Positions 24,781-32,893 of a stretch of 42,084 bases of DNA are shown in pieces. The DNA comes from Collinsella aerofaciens (lineage in GTDB: Bacteria; Actinomycetota; Coriobacteriia; Coriobacteriales; Coriobacteriaceae): positions 1 through 42,084 of the forward strand of contig NZ_JADPCH010000021.1 in the NCBI RefSeq assembly GCF_015670745.1, read 5' to 3'. The position numbers and the translations under genes were made by a program. How positions within the stretch are numbered: the stretch's first letter is position 1; every line of letters starts with the position of its first letter. A model generated the notes under the pieces. It ran no database searches. It worked only from the letters and a program-made list of their open reading frames with translations, and had not been told where the DNA came from.

Positions 24781-25620
24781 ATGGCGATCTATGTGACATC
24801 TGATGCTCACGGGCACGTGCGTGCGCTTGACGAGGCCCTGTCTAAGATCTCGTTGACGTCCGACGACACGCTGTACGTGCTGGGCGACATGATCGATCGC
24901 GGGCCCGATCCGGTCGGCGTTATTAAGCTCGTGCGCTCGCTGCCCAACGCCCACGTGCTCAAGGGTAATCACGAGCAGATCATGCTCGATGCCATCATTG
25001 GTCAGGATCCGCTCGATGCCGAGACCTGGGATATCAACGGTGGCTGGACGACGCGCGAGCAGCTCAACGACATGGAATTTGAGGCATATGAGGAGCTCGT
25101 GCGATGGATGGCCGCGCTGCCGCTCTACGCGGTGGTCGAGACCGAGGAGCGCCCGTATCTGCTGGTACATGCCGGTATTGAGACCGAGGCGGCGCAGGCG
25201 TTTTTGCTTGAGCATGGCGTCGATTGTGCCGATGGCGTTGGAGCGGTGGGTGCCGATCGCGAGCTGCTGCAGCAGATGCTCGCAGTGCAGTCGTCCGATG
25301 ACCTGCTGTGGATTCGTCATGGCTATTGGGATGCGTCGACCGGGCTGCTTTCTGCCGAGGGCAAGGGCCCGGTCGTGGTGAGCGGTCACACGCCCACGGT
25401 ATCGCTTGGGCGCTATTGCGAGGTCGGTGGTCTGGCGGGGCTCGATGAGGAATCGGGACGCGGGCAGATCGTGCGCTTGGGCGGCGAGGACACTGCTGGT
25501 GTGCCCGATCGCATCGACATCGACTGCGCCGCCGCCACCGGCTCCGAGTTCGGCCGCGTGGGCATCCTGCGGCTCGATGATGGGGCTGAGTTCTACGCGA
25601 ACATCAACCCGGGCGAATAA
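24781..25620 (+). CDS. PPP-type metallophosphoesterase (ApaH/PrpE-like)
   Basis: Serine/threonine-phosphatase-like or dinucleoside-tetraphosphatase-like enzyme of 279 aa. Metal-binding motifs are SDAHGH (Asp8, His10), GDMIDRG (Asp35, Asp38, Arg39) and KGNHE (about 61-65). SGHTPT supplies the late His. The first motif reads SDAHGH, where most family members have xDxHG. The motifs show a two-metal phosphoesterase; whether it acts on proteins or nucleotides cannot be told. Single-gene unit. Confidence 0.86.
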   Translation: MAIYVTSDAHGHVRALDEALSKISLTSDDTLYVLGDMIDRGPDPVGVIKLVRSLPNAHVLKGNHEQIMLDAIIGQDPLDAETWDINGGWTTREQLNDMEFEAYEELVRWMAALPLYAVVETEERPYLLVHAGIETEAAQAFLLEHGVDCADGVGAVGADRELLQQMLAVQSSDDLLWIRHGYWDASTGLLSAEGKGPVVVSGHTPTVSLGRYCEVGGLAGLDEESGRGQIVRLGGEDTAGVPDRIDIDCAAATGSEFGRVGILRLDDGAEFYANINPGE

Positions 25621-25685
25621 TCGGTGCAAGGGGTAGCTAATATGGGAAGGGTTTTTTGACTACTTTTGCCCTTCTGCCCGCAAAT

Positions 25686-25716
25686 TGATTTTTCAGGGAC
25701 GGGGATTAAATAATCA
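25686..25716. repeat. TGATTTTTC-GGGACGGGGAT hairpin repeat, copy 1
   Basis: TGATTTTTC, AGGGACGGGGAT and TAAATAATCA in order, with TGATT/AATCA ends able to pair. A second copy lies at 38428-38457. Both lie just after the end of a plus-strand gene. Confidence 0.6.
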
Positions 25717-25732
25717 TTTGGCTGCCCGCTGG

Positions 25733-25855
25733 CTAAGTGAGTAGACTTTTTTGGAAATGCCGAGCACCCAACATATTTGCCTCAATAAAACCGCTGGTCA
25801 CGGACTTGTGCTTTGTCGGTGTGGTCCGGGATTCGGTAAAAGTCTACTCACTTAG
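25733..25855. repeat. 123-bp element with perfect 18-bp terminal inverted repeats
   Basis: The ends are CTAAGTGAGTAGACTTTT (25733-25750) and its exact reverse complement (25838-25855). No open frame is inside and no target-site duplication is obvious. The size and structure fit a miniature inverted-repeat element. An internal stretch (AAATATGTTGGGTG on the minus strand) partly matches the 30-bp motif of the 10.5-12.3 kb modules. Confidence 0.7.
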
Positions 25856-25925
25856 TTTTGCGTGTCCGCAACGAGACTCCAGCCGGGGTGATTCCACCGC
25901 AAATTAGCTTCTCCCATCGCCGCAA

Positions 25926-27506
25926 TTAGGCGCCGTACGGATTCCGGTCCCTCTCTATGCGTTGGCGGATGTGGGCGTACTCGATAATCAACAGTACCAG
26001 CAGTAGGGCCATGATGGCCAGGTAGCTCACGACGGCGCCCATCAGGCCGAGCAGATTGATCAGAATCACCGGGAGCACCACGCTCACGGCAAAGCAGATC
26101 AGGTAGATCTTGGTGACGTCGCCGGCATGGCGCAGCACCGTGATGATGGCGTAGATAAAGTCGATGGCCGCGGTGACGCCGCCGGCGACGACCATCAGCA
26201 GCGCCAATGTGCGGTAGCGCTCAAAGTTGAGGCCGTACATATAGCTCATGAGGGGAATACCGGGACCTGCCATAAATGCGGCGCACACGCCGGTGATGAC
26301 CACGATCAGCGCCATAACGGCAACAATAATCAGGTCAAAGCGACGACGCTTGCGAGGATTAGCCCAAATGCTCGACAAGCGCAGGAGCTGCGGTTTATAG
26401 ACAAATCCAATGCTCAACAGAATAGCCTGAGCTGGAAAAAACAGGGCATTAAAGTACAGCTGGTATTTGTAGGCCAGTGTTCCTTCCATCACAAACTTGG
26501 GCATGCTCTCGATAAGATTGAACAGGAATAGCGCGCCAAAGAGTGGGGCGCACTGGACAAACAGGTGGCCGACCTCGCGCAGGCTTACGCGGCGCGATTT
26601 TTCGGTCTCGAGCAGGGCGAGCGGCGCGGTGACCAGCACGAGCGAGGCGATCGCGGCGATGCCCATGGCCATGGCCGCGATGGGCATGCTACGCGTGAAG
26701 AACAGCGCCACGCTGAAGACCGCGATGACGCCGACGGAGCGTAGCGTTTGACTCATTCCAGCCAAGTAGAGCTTGTCGGCCTGCTGCAGGCGGCCTTCGT
26801 ACACGTCGGCGACGCCGTCGATGACCTTATACAGGTAGACGCCCAGGCCGATCGTCGCCATCTGCGCGTCATAGCCGCGGGCGCTGCTATACATGAGGCC
26901 GCAGCCTAGGGCGAGCGCTCCGCAGATCCAACGATTGAGCTGGTAGGAGGCGAAGGACGTCTTTTCGTCGATGTCCGAGACCTGGAAATTGCGCACGCCG
27001 TAGTTGCATGCGATCATGATGAGCGTGCCGGTGACAAAGGCGATGGAGAACTTGCCGGCTTCTTCGGCGCCCACGAGCTGTGTGGACACGATGGTGAGCA
27101 GCGGAAACGCCAAGCCCCACACGGCGGTGCCGAGAGCGTTCCAAAGGTAATCGCGGCGGGTGGCGTGCTCCTCGTATTCCGCTTCCTGCATGGAGAAGCC
27201 GCCGCCGTAGACGGCACCGAGCAGACGGTTCCACCAAGCGTTGACCATGCGGCGGACGGGGCCGGGCTTGCGATCGCGTTCGCGCCGGCGACGTGTGGCT
27301 TGGCTGCTATCGGGCCCGCCGGCGTTGCGCTGACTCAGCTCTTGGATGCGTGCGAGTTCCTCGGCAGTGTGCGAGGCAGGGAAGAGGCCGTTCTCGATGC
27401 GGCCGCCCTGGGCCTTCGCGGCGCCGTCTCTCGATGCAGCGGGGTTGGAGACGCCGTTGCGGCGGGCGATGGCGCGGCGAATGCTATCGAGGGGCGTGAT
27501 GCTCAA
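25926..27506 (-). CDS. Multi-pass flippase-like membrane protein (MATE/Wzx-like, MOP superfamily)
   Basis: Membrane protein of 526 aa with a cytoplasmic N-terminal extension of about 120 residues rich in Arg, Ala and Ser (TRRRRERDRKPGPVRR), then 12-14 hydrophobic helices. The pattern NALGTAVWGLAFPLLTIVSTQLVGAEEAGKFSIAF at the first helices, the charged RRVSLREV loop in the middle and the LSIGFVYKPQL segment fit oligosaccharide exporters (Wzx). It probably flips a lipid-linked glycan precursor. No glycosyltransferases adjoin it, so the substrate is unknown. Ribosome site AAAGGAC lies before the start. It is transcribed divergently from the lactate permease. Confidence 0.75.
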   Translation of the reverse strand: MSITPLDSIRRAIARRNGVSNPAASRDGAAKAQGGRIENGLFPASHTAEELARIQELSQRNAGGPDSSQATRRRRERDRKPGPVRRMVNAWWNRLLGAVYGGGFSMQEAEYEEHATRRDYLWNALGTAVWGLAFPLLTIVSTQLVGAEEAGKFSIAFVTGTLIMIACNYGVRNFQVSDIDEKTSFASYQLNRWICGALALGCGLMYSSARGYDAQMATIGLGVYLYKVIDGVADVYEGRLQQADKLYLAGMSQTLRSVGVIAVFSVALFFTRSMPIAAMAMGIAAIASLVLVTAPLALLETEKSRRVSLREVGHLFVQCAPLFGALFLFNLIESMPKFVMEGTLAYKYQLYFNALFFPAQAILLSIGFVYKPQLLRLSSIWANPRKRRRFDLIIVAVMALIVVITGVCAAFMAGPGIPLMSYMYGLNFERYRTLALLMVVAGGVTAAIDFIYAIITVLRHAGDVTKIYLICFAVSVVLPVILINLLGLMGAVVSYLAIMALLLVLLIIEYAHIRQRIERDRNPYGA

Positions 27507-27565
27507 AGCGGAGTCCTTTCTATTGCTGCGCTTTAGTATAGACGCGACGGTGTTCGTTCGTGTTT

Positions 27566-27582
27566 TTGAACGGATTGTTCAA
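27566..27582. promoter_or_regulatory. Palindrome in a divergent promoter region
   Basis: TTGAACGGATTGTTCAA (6-bp arms, 5-bp centre) lies between the divergent flippase and L-lactate permease genes. It is a possible operator for either. No regulator gene is adjacent. Confidence 0.4.
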
Positions 27583-27686
27583 TAATTTCGGCGGGCGGCT
27601 GTAATTAGTCGGTAAACGTGCGGTATCCTGTTGAAGTTTTGTGACACCCCCGATGCCGCCCACGCGGTACCAAGGAGCTTCTACCT

Positions 27687-29258
27687 ATGGACGTCGCCGC
27701 ATTCTTACTGGCTCTTGTGCCGATTATTTGGCTGGTCGTGATGCTGCTGTGCTTTAAATGGCCAGCTTGGAAGGCCGCTATCGGATCGTTTGTCCTTTCG
27801 TGCTTGCTTGCCTTCGCATGGTGGCACCTGCCGGCAGCGCAGATCGCGACCGCCTCGCTCGAAGGTTTTTTGATGGCTCTGTGGCCCATCGTCCTGGTGA
27901 TCATCGCCGCGGTGTTCACGTATAACCTGTGCGTTCGTACGGGCGCCATGGACGTGATCGGCAGCATGATCACCTCCATCAGCAGCGACCGCCGTCTGCT
28001 GGCGCTGCTCGTGGCTTGGTGCTTCGGTGGCTTTATGGAGGGCATGGCCGGCTTCGGTACCGCTGTCGCCATTCCCGCCGGCATGCTCGCGGGCCTGGGC
28101 TTTGAGGCCGTGCCTGCCGTGCTCATCTGCCTGCTGGCCAACGGCGTGCCCACGCCCTACGGCTCCATCGGCATCCCCACGGTGTCCGTTGCCGACCTGG
28201 TGGGTTTGGATTCCCTTCACCTAGCGACCGTTCAGCTGGTGCAGCTCGCACCGTTCTTTGTGGTGATGCCGCTATTTATTGTGCTGGTTGCGGGCCGTGT
28301 TGCCGATGACCAGGGCAATGCCGCGAGTGTGGGCGAGCGTCTGCACGGTGTTGCCGGCGTGGCGTTGCTCTCCGGCGTGTCGTTTGTCGGCGCGGCTCTG
28401 GTCGTTGCCATGTTTGTGGGCCCCGAGCTGGCCGTGGTCGTAGGATCCATCGTTTCGCTCGCGCTGACAGCTGCACTTGCCATGCGTGCCGAGAAGTCGG
28501 GGCATCTGGACGCACGCTTTCACATGAATATCGAGGCGGGGGAGAAGCTCACCGTTAAGTCGGCGCTTTCGGCCTGGTCGTGCTTCATCCTGATCTTTGT
28601 GTTGCTGCTGGGCACGTCTAATCTGATGCCCGCTGTACATGCTGCGCTCGCACCGTTTGCGAGCCATGTGCAGGTGTATTGCGGTGAGAATCCCGGTATG
28701 CTTACGTTTTCGTGGATCAACACGCCAGGCGTCTGGATTTTCCTGGCGGCGTTTGTCGGCGGTGCCATTCAGGGCGCTTCGCCGCGCATGATGGGCGAGG
28801 TGCTGGCCGCGACTGTGAAGCAGATGATGCCGACGGTTATCACCATGCTTTCGGTGCTGGGCTGCGCCAAGGTGATGGGCTATGCCGGCATGATTTCGTC
28901 GATCAGCGCATTTTGCATTGCGGTCGCCGGCGGTCTCTACCCGATTCTGGCTCCGTGGATCGGCGCAGTCGGTGCGTTCGTGACCGGCTCGGGCACGTCC
29001 TCGGGCATGCTGTTTGGTCCCATTCAGAGCCAGGCCGCCACTGCGCTGGGTGTGAGCGACTACTGGATGGTCGCATTGAACGCCCTGGGCGTCGCCGCTG
29101 GTAAGATGATCTCGCCGCAGACCCTCGCCATTGGTCTTGCCGCCGTGCACGTGCGCGGTAAGGATGCCGAACTCCTGGGCGCGGTGCTGCCCTACGCTGC
29201 CGGCATGCTGGTCCTGATGAGCGCCATAGCCATGCTCGGCCAAAACCTGCCGCTGTAG
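27687..29258 (+). CDS. L-lactate permease family transporter
   Basis: LctP/LldP-type proton symporter for lactate (or glycolate) of 523 aa with about 13 helices. Characteristic segments are GFMEGMAGFGTAVAIPAG, ANGVPTPYGSIGIPT, and near the end GAFVTGSGTSSGMLFGPIQSQAA. It probably imports lactate or exports it as a fermentation product. No lactate dehydrogenase gene is adjacent; pckA follows after the repeat cluster at 29260. Confidence 0.9.
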   Translation: MDVAAFLLALVPIIWLVVMLLCFKWPAWKAAIGSFVLSCLLAFAWWHLPAAQIATASLEGFLMALWPIVLVIIAAVFTYNLCVRTGAMDVIGSMITSISSDRRLLALLVAWCFGGFMEGMAGFGTAVAIPAGMLAGLGFEAVPAVLICLLANGVPTPYGSIGIPTVSVADLVGLDSLHLATVQLVQLAPFFVVMPLFIVLVAGRVADDQGNAASVGERLHGVAGVALLSGVSFVGAALVVAMFVGPELAVVVGSIVSLALTAALAMRAEKSGHLDARFHMNIEAGEKLTVKSALSAWSCFILIFVLLLGTSNLMPAVHAALAPFASHVQVYCGENPGMLTFSWINTPGVWIFLAAFVGGAIQGASPRMMGEVLAATVKQMMPTVITMLSVLGCAKVMGYAGMISSISAFCIAVAGGLYPILAPWIGAVGAFVTGSGTSSGMLFGPIQSQAATALGVSDYWMVALNALGVAAGKMISPQTLAIGLAAVHVRGKDAELLGAVLPYAAGMLVLMSAIAMLGQNLPL

Positions 29259-29259
29259 T

Positions 29260-29315
29260 CGGCACTTAGGGACGTTCCTTATGTGCCGGCACTTTGGGAA
29301 CGTCCCTAAGTGCCG
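29260..29315. repeat. Large palindrome of the GTGCCGGCACTTAGGGACG family
   Basis: CGGCACTTAGGGACGTTCC (29260-29278) and its perfect complement (29297-29315) form a 19-bp stem right after the lactate permease stop; it may end that transcript. Further degenerate copies continue to about 29400, including two CCCAATGACTAGGC direct repeats (29359-29372 and 29387-29400). Other family members lie at 6745 and 42004. No gene lies in 29259-29536. Confidence 0.75.
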
Positions 29316-29536
29316 GCATCCGGGGGCGCTCCTTGAATGTTGCCTGTTCAAGAGTGTTCCCAATGACTAGGCGTTTAAAAACGTCCCCAATGACTAGGCC
29401 GCTTGCCTGCGATTTTTGACCGTTGGGCGGGCTTGCCGCCCTTGCCGCAAAAACGTTTTTGCATATCGGGTACAACGGGCTTTACGTGAGTAAAGTGCGC
29501 GTCGCGTCCACGTGTCGCGTTTTTAAAGGAGGCCCC

Positions 29537-31207
29537 ATGCCTGGTGTTACCCCTGCAGAAGTTCTGTCCAACTTTGGTATTACGCTCGTTGAAGATCCCG
29601 CCGAGAATCAACCCCGTCTGCTGGTGGACCTGCCGGCGGCAGAGCTTGTCGAGCACGCTATTCGTCGCAAAGAGGGCCGTATGGCTTCTAATGGCGCGCT
29701 CGTGATCGAGACGGGGGAGCGCACTGGTCGTTCGCCCAACGATCGTTTTATCGTTGACACCCCCGATGTTCACGACAAGATCGCCTGGGGTGCGGTCAAC
29801 CGCCCACTGTCCGTCGAGAGCTATGAGGCCATCAAGGCCGGCATCGTCGACTATCTCAACGAGCGCGACGTGTTCGTCACGCGCGGCATGGCGGGCGCTG
29901 ACCGCAACCACACGCGTCGCCTGCTTGTTGCCTGCGAGCGTGCCAGCCAGGCACTCTTCATTAAGCAAATGCTCGCCCGTCCGCTCGCCCGCGAAATCGC
30001 GCGCACCGGCGAGCCCGACTTCTGCGTGCTCGCAGCGCCCGGTTACCAGTGCGATCCTGCCATCAAGGGCCTCAACTCCAGCGCCGCCGTGGTCATCAAC
30101 TTCCAGGAACGCGTGATTCTGGTCGCCGGCACCGGCTACTCCGGCGAGATTAAAAAGTCGATCTTTAGCGTCATGAACTATCTGCTGCCCGTCGAGGATG
30201 ACGTGCTGCCCATGCACTGCTCGGCCAGCATGGATCCCGTCACGCACGAGACTGCCGTGTTCTTTGGCCTGTCCGGCACGGGCAAGACCACGCTTTCTGC
30301 CAACCCCACGCGCCTGCTGATCGGCGACGACGAGCACGGCTGGTCCGACATGGGCATCTTCAACATCGAGGGTGGCTGCTACGCAAAATGCGAGGGCCTG
30401 GACGCCTTCCACGAGCCCGAGATCTTCAACGCCGTCCGTTTTGGCGCCATTTGCGAAAACGTGGTGCTCGACGAGAACCGCAAGCCCAACTACGACGACA
30501 TCTCGATCACGCACAACACGCGCGTGGCCTATCCCGTGGAGCACATTCCTAACGCGTGGACTAAGGGCATGGGCACCACTCCGAGTGTCGTGCTGTTCCT
30601 GACTTGCGACGCTTTTGGCGTGCTGCCGCCCATCTCGCGCCTGACGGCCGACGCCGCCATGTACCACTTTGTGACGGGCTTTACGGCTAAGATTCCCGGC
30701 ACCGAGGTCGGCGTCACCGAGCCCACGCCCACGTTCTCTTCGCTGTTCGGCGAGCCGTTTATGCCGCTCGACCCCATGGTTTACGCCAAGATGCTTGGCG
30801 AGCGCATTGCCGACGGCCGCACGCGCGTGTACCTGGTCAACACCGGCTGGATCGGCGGCGGCTACGGCGTGGGCCATCGCATCGAGCTTGCCTACACGCG
30901 CTCGCTGGTCGCGCGCGCCCTCGACGGCACCATCGAGGACAGCGAGTTCGTGCACGACGACATCTTTAACGTCGACATTCCCACGACGTGCCACGGCGTG
31001 CCCGATGGCATCCTGGTGCCGCGCCAATACTGGCAGAGCACCGCGCGCTATGACGAGGCCGCGGACAACCTGGCGGTGATGTTCGAGGAGAACTTCGAGA
31101 AGAAGTACTCGCACCTGCCCGAGTCCGTCAAAGCCGCCGGCCCGCACGCCCAGGTGTCCGCCGAGGCCCGTCATCACGGCCGCGGCCTGCTGGGACTCCG
31201 CCACTAG
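29537..31207 (+). CDS. pckA: Phosphoenolpyruvate carboxykinase (ATP)
   Basis: Interconverts oxaloacetate plus ATP and PEP plus CO2 plus ADP. In anaerobes it may run toward oxaloacetate. 556 aa. The kinase P-loop is GLSGTGKTT (244-252), with IGDDEHGW after it as the metal-binding loop, and ERTGRSPNDRF near residue 55-65 as the substrate-binding Arg segment. The ATG at 29537 follows AAAGGAGGCCCC, an ideal ribosome site; an upstream extension of the frame lacks one. Single-gene unit. Confidence 0.96.
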   Translation: MPGVTPAEVLSNFGITLVEDPAENQPRLLVDLPAAELVEHAIRRKEGRMASNGALVIETGERTGRSPNDRFIVDTPDVHDKIAWGAVNRPLSVESYEAIKAGIVDYLNERDVFVTRGMAGADRNHTRRLLVACERASQALFIKQMLARPLAREIARTGEPDFCVLAAPGYQCDPAIKGLNSSAAVVINFQERVILVAGTGYSGEIKKSIFSVMNYLLPVEDDVLPMHCSASMDPVTHETAVFFGLSGTGKTTLSANPTRLLIGDDEHGWSDMGIFNIEGGCYAKCEGLDAFHEPEIFNAVRFGAICENVVLDENRKPNYDDISITHNTRVAYPVEHIPNAWTKGMGTTPSVVLFLTCDAFGVLPPISRLTADAAMYHFVTGFTAKIPGTEVGVTEPTPTFSSLFGEPFMPLDPMVYAKMLGERIADGRTRVYLVNTGWIGGGYGVGHRIELAYTRSLVARALDGTIEDSEFVHDDIFNVDIPTTCHGVPDGILVPRQYWQSTARYDEAADNLAVMFEENFEKKYSHLPESVKAAGPHAQVSAEARHHGRGLLGLRH

Positions 31208-31225
31208 CTTCGCCGTGAGTCCATA

Positions 31226-31263
31226 TCCACCACAAAGGGGACAGGCAACTTTGTGGTGGTTTT
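31226..31263. repeat. ACCACCACAAAGG palindrome, copy 2 (inverted centre)
   Basis: CCACCACAAAG (31227-31237) pairs with CTTTGTGGTGG (31249-31259), then TTTT. The centre reads GGGACAGGCAA, the reverse orientation of copies 1, 3 and 5. It follows the pckA stop by 18 bp and probably terminates it. Confidence 0.82.
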
Positions 31264-31290
31264 GCTCGTGTGGATGACTCGGGTTACAAT
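31262..31290 (+). promoter_or_regulatory. Putative promoter of the B3/B4 protein gene
   Basis: TTGCTC (31262-31267), 17-bp spacer, TACAAT (31285-31290), about 145 bp before the start codon. Confidence 0.45.
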
Positions 31291-31299
31291 ACGCCTGAC

Positions 31300-31403
31300 A
31301 TATCGTCCCCTTCTCCGGATGGGGACAGCGCAAGCGTTCTTGTGACGGCACCGTAGGACTTTGAAGGTGGCCGTTGTAAGGGCGCTTTTTGTTTAGGCGC
31401 CCT
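31300..31403 (+). ncRNA. Structured 5' leader of unknown class
   Basis: The long leader before the B3/B4 gene can form three successive hairpins: GTCCCC/GGGGAC (31305-31326), ACGGC ... GCCGT (31345-31375), and AGGGCGC/GCGCCCT (31379-31403) around TTTTTGTTTAG. The last resembles a terminator-like or ribosome-access hairpin, with the ribosome site GGGAGAG 20-30 bp after it. It matches no riboswitch consensus I can recall. The AAGGTGGCCG at 31363 is only a weak likeness to a T-box. Confidence 0.35.
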
Positions 31404-31434
31404 CACTCGGGCGCGCACAATGAAGGGAGAGCGT

Positions 31435-32154
31435 ATGAAGAGCTTTATTGCCGAGGATTCATTCTGGGAGCTGTTTCCGCAGGCAGCGGTCGGTGTTGTG
31501 GTCGTGGAGGGCATGAAGCCCACGGCTCAGATTCCTCAAGAGGACGTGGATGCGATTGCGGCGTTGCTCGACCGCGCCAATATCGATGCGGAGCGTCATC
31601 TGACCAGCGACACTATCAGCGAGAACGCACCGGTCAAGGCATGGCGCGAGGCCTATCGTCTGTTCAAGACCAAGAAAGGCGCGCGCTGCTCGATCGAGAA
31701 CTTGCTCAAACGCGTGCTCAAAGGCAAGCCGGTGGGCCACATTACGCCCGCGGTGGATATTTACAATACGGTGTCGCTGACCTACGCGCTGCCCGTGGGA
31801 GGTGAGGATCTGCATGCGATCGAGGGAGACCTTCGCTTGAAGGTGACCGACGGTGGCGATGCGTTCTTGCCGCTTGGCGAGGAGGCGGACGATCCGACGC
31901 TGCCCGGCGAGCTCGCCTACATCGACGATGCGGGCGCTGTGTGCCGCTGCTGGAACTGGCGCGACGGCGTTCGCACGGCGCTGTCCGATAATTCGGCCGA
32001 TGCGTTCCTGGCGATTGAGTGCGTGGAGTCCGAGCGGATGGGGGATTGCCAGGCTGCGATCGATCGCTTAGCCGAGCTGCTTGAGCGCTATCTGGGAGCG
32101 ACGGTTGTCATTAAGACGCTTGTGACCCGCGACAATCCTTGCATGGAGCTGTAG
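31435..32154 (+). CDS. B3/B4 tRNA-binding-domain protein
   Basis: Stand-alone B3/B4 domain protein of 239 aa, related to the editing module of phenylalanyl-tRNA synthetase beta subunits. Segments such as APVKAWREAYRLFKTKKGARCSIENLLKRVLKGK and HITPAVDIYNTVSLTYALPVGGEDL are characteristic. Stand-alone forms may clear mischarged tRNA or bind amino acids; the role here is not known. ATG at 31435 follows GGGAGAGC; another ATG lies 15 bp upstream. Palindromic repeats flank it on both sides. Confidence 0.82.
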   Translation: MKSFIAEDSFWELFPQAAVGVVVVEGMKPTAQIPQEDVDAIAALLDRANIDAERHLTSDTISENAPVKAWREAYRLFKTKKGARCSIENLLKRVLKGKPVGHITPAVDIYNTVSLTYALPVGGEDLHAIEGDLRLKVTDGGDAFLPLGEEADDPTLPGELAYIDDAGAVCRCWNWRDGVRTALSDNSADAFLAIECVESERMGDCQAAIDRLAELLERYLGATVVIKTLVTRDNPCMEL

Positions 32155-32182
32155 CGGCGTCTAGAACCTATTGATGCCCCAA

Positions 32183-32221
32183 ACCACCACAAAGGTGCCT
32201 GTCCTCTTTGTGGTGGTTTTT
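32183..32221. repeat. ACCACCACAAAGG palindrome, copy 3
   Basis: ACCACCACAAAGG ... CTTTGTGGTGGT with centre TGCCTGTCCT, followed by TTTT. Probable terminator of the B3/B4 gene. Confidence 0.82.
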
Positions 32222-32324
32222 ATGTTGATGGGTTAACAAATAGGGCGTGCAGGGCTGCCGGCCGTTAAGTACGGCTAAGATGTTTACCCGTTAGCATTAT
32301 GCAAGCGAAAGGCGGTCGTCTCCC

Positions 32325-32774
32325 ATGCAGCAGAGCGACGAGACACGTTTCGAGGACTTTGTCGGACTGATCAGCGGACTCTACAAGGAGATCCAGCGCA
32401 TTAAGACGTCTGAGGGCGCAAGGCTGGGTCTCAAGGGCTCCGACGTTATGTGCCTGTACTATCTTGAGCGCAGCAAGGACGGCCTGACTGGCGCCGACCT
32501 GGCTCGCATGGCAGGCGTGACCCGCGCCGCCGTCTCGCGTACGCTGGCGCATCTGGAGGAGGGTGGCTACGTCGAGGTCGATGATTCGGGCGATGCCGCC
32601 GTTAAGTATCGTGCTCCGGTGCGCCTGACCGCTCTGGGCGGCGAGAGCATGAGCGAGGCGGACCGCATCATTCGCGAGGTGCTCGATACCACCGGTAAGG
32701 CTATGGGTGTGGAGCAGCGCGAGCAGATGTATGCGTCGCTGCGCACGATTCTCAACACCCTGCGCGAGATCTAA
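32325..32774 (+). CDS. MarR-family transcriptional regulator
   Basis: Winged-helix dimeric regulator of 149 aa. The DNA-binding part is GLTGADLARMAGVTRAAVSRTLAHLEEGGYVEV (about 53-85), followed by the wing and a long C-terminal helix for dimerisation. The ligand is unknown. It lies 119 bp before the DegV-type gene in the same direction and might regulate it. Ribosome site GAAAGGCGG is distant (about 13 bp from the ATG). Confidence 0.86.
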   Translation: MQQSDETRFEDFVGLISGLYKEIQRIKTSEGARLGLKGSDVMCLYYLERSKDGLTGADLARMAGVTRAAVSRTLAHLEEGGYVEVDDSGDAAVKYRAPVRLTALGGESMSEADRIIREVLDTTGKAMGVEQREQMYASLRTILNTLREI

Positions 32775-32893
32775 GGCCGCCAAGGCATTTGCTTCCAATT
32801 AACAACTGCATAGTCCCGTTTGAGTGCGTATGCCGTGCCGGGGCATTGCTGTCAAAATTCCCCGCGAGAGGTCCGCGAAAGAAAGGATTCGCT

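Larger units (their letters stand above)
25630..25917. other. Gene-free interval of nested repeats
   Basis: This interval between convergent genes contains no gene. It begins with GGGGTAGCTAATATGGG (25630-25646) right after one stop and ends with GCAAATTAGCTTCTCCCAT (25899-25917) right before the other, an imperfect inverted pair. Inside are a 31-bp hairpin repeat (25686-25716) and a 123-bp element with terminal inverted repeats (25733-25855). Confidence 0.6.

Noticed and set aside
25757-25776. A fifth full copy of the 30-bp motif inside the 123-bp element.
   Set aside because: Only about half of the motif (AAATATGTTGGGTG on the minus strand) matches; the GGCCGAAC half is absent.
29375-31351. 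A 658-codon open frame on the minus strand.
   Set aside because: It is antisense to pckA and crosses repeat clusters; no recognisable domain.
31300-31403. The leader as a T-box riboswitch.
   Set aside because: There is no full stem I or specifier loop, and the T-box sequence match is weak.
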